From JBKEAD01 sp047973165 (GTDB lineage: Bacteria > Verrucomicrobiota > Verrucomicrobiia > Chthoniobacterales > JBKEAD01), in NCBI GenBank assembly GCA_047973165.1, contig JBKEBM010000202.1, positions 1-6,771 on the forward strand: DNA of 6,771 nt, read 5' to 3'. The position numbers were made by a program, and so were the translations under genes. This document shows positions 6,596-6,771 of the stretch, one piece after another. The notes below the pieces were generated by a model. It saw only the letters and a list, made by a program, of their open reading frames with translations. It was not told the DNA's origin and did not search any database. Each line of letters opens with the position of its first letter. Positions within the stretch are counted from its first letter, which is position 1.

Positions 6596-6771
6596 ATTTT
6601 GCGCCGGTGGACAAAAGTTTTCAAACCACTCCAGGAAGGTAACGCAGGCGGCGTCGGAGTTGAGGATAGGGATGCCACCGGCTTTTTTGATAGCGATGGC
6701 TTCTGCTTCTTCAAAAACACGGGCCACAACCGGCACGTCCGGGACCATTTGAATAATTTTCAGGATGTCGG
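6575..6771 (-). CDS. C-terminal fragment, probable TrkA-N/RCK domain of a Kef-type cation:proton antiporter
   Basis: Sixty-four residues to a TGA stop; the gene runs off the right edge, so its start and most of its domains are unseen. The fragment reads DILKIIQMVPDVPVVARVFE, then a helix EAEAIAIKKA, then GGIPILNSDAA and the amphipathic end FLEWFENF before a polar tail. A strand of the type PVVARVF followed by an E-x-E-A-x-x-x-x-K-A-G-G helix and a short strand is the pattern of the last part of the NAD-binding TrkA-N (RCK) domain, which gates K+ efflux antiporters such as KefB/KefC and Trk channels. In a full-length protein this would follow about 12 membrane helices, which cannot be checked here. 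A free-standing TrkA-like subunit or another Rossmann-fold protein is possible. The gene is on the same strand as lptD, about 620 bases upstream of it. Confidence 0.55.
   Translation of the reverse strand, partial: DILKIIQMVPDVPVVARVFEEAEAIAIKKAGGIPILNSDAACVTFLEWFENFCPPAQNPDQSSA

Noticed and set aside
6325..6645. Plus-strand frame with protein-like stretches on both sides of a TAA at 6481
   Set aside because: It lies in the same codon register as the minus-strand frame with the good ribosome-binding site, so its likeness to a protein is expected for an antisense shadow. It is broken by stops at 6322 and 6481 and lacks a start.

Overview
The window reads as chromosomal DNA of a diderm (LPS-bearing) bacterium with an intermediate G+C content. 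An LptD-type outer-membrane protein, a periplasmic-facing lipoprotein L,D-transpeptidase and a UDP-glucose dehydrogenase all point to a Gram-negative envelope. The style of these proteins, and the absence of Shine-Dalgarno sequences before the four complete genes, would fit the PVC group, perhaps Verrucomicrobiota. That placement is an impression and was not tested by any search.

Layout: two plus-strand genes, then minus-strand genes converging on them. From the left, a lipoprotein L,D-transpeptidase (100-723) is followed after only 4 bases by an NAD(P)-dependent succinate-semialdehyde dehydrogenase of the GabD family with a TTG start (728-2185). A 116-base convergent gap holds a hairpin with a perfect 13-bp stem. 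On the minus strand lie UDP-glucose 6-dehydrogenase (3600-2302), LptD/OstA (5954-3672, 71 bases upstream of it), and at the right edge the last 64 residues of a protein resembling the TrkA-N/RCK end of a Kef-type cation:proton antiporter (stop at 6575-6577).

The 620 bases between the edge gene and lptD contain no clear conventional gene. They hold a small minus-strand reading frame with the best ribosome-binding site in the window (GGAGGT, 5 bases before ATG), but its sixth codon is an amber stop, after which 78 codons stay open with coding-like base use. Nearer lptD are a 15-base-period direct repeat and an open frame without a start.

Working together: LptD delivers LPS to the outer leaflet, the dehydrogenase supplies UDP-glucuronate for LPS or capsule sugars, and the L,D-transpeptidase cross-links peptidoglycan or attaches proteins to it, so three of the four complete genes serve the envelope. 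GabD is a metabolic enzyme (GABA/succinate-semialdehyde) coupled to the transpeptidase by position only. I found no mobile element, CRISPR array, tRNA or rRNA, and no convincing new multi-gene system. The most unusual spot is the amber-interrupted small frame at 6241-6495.
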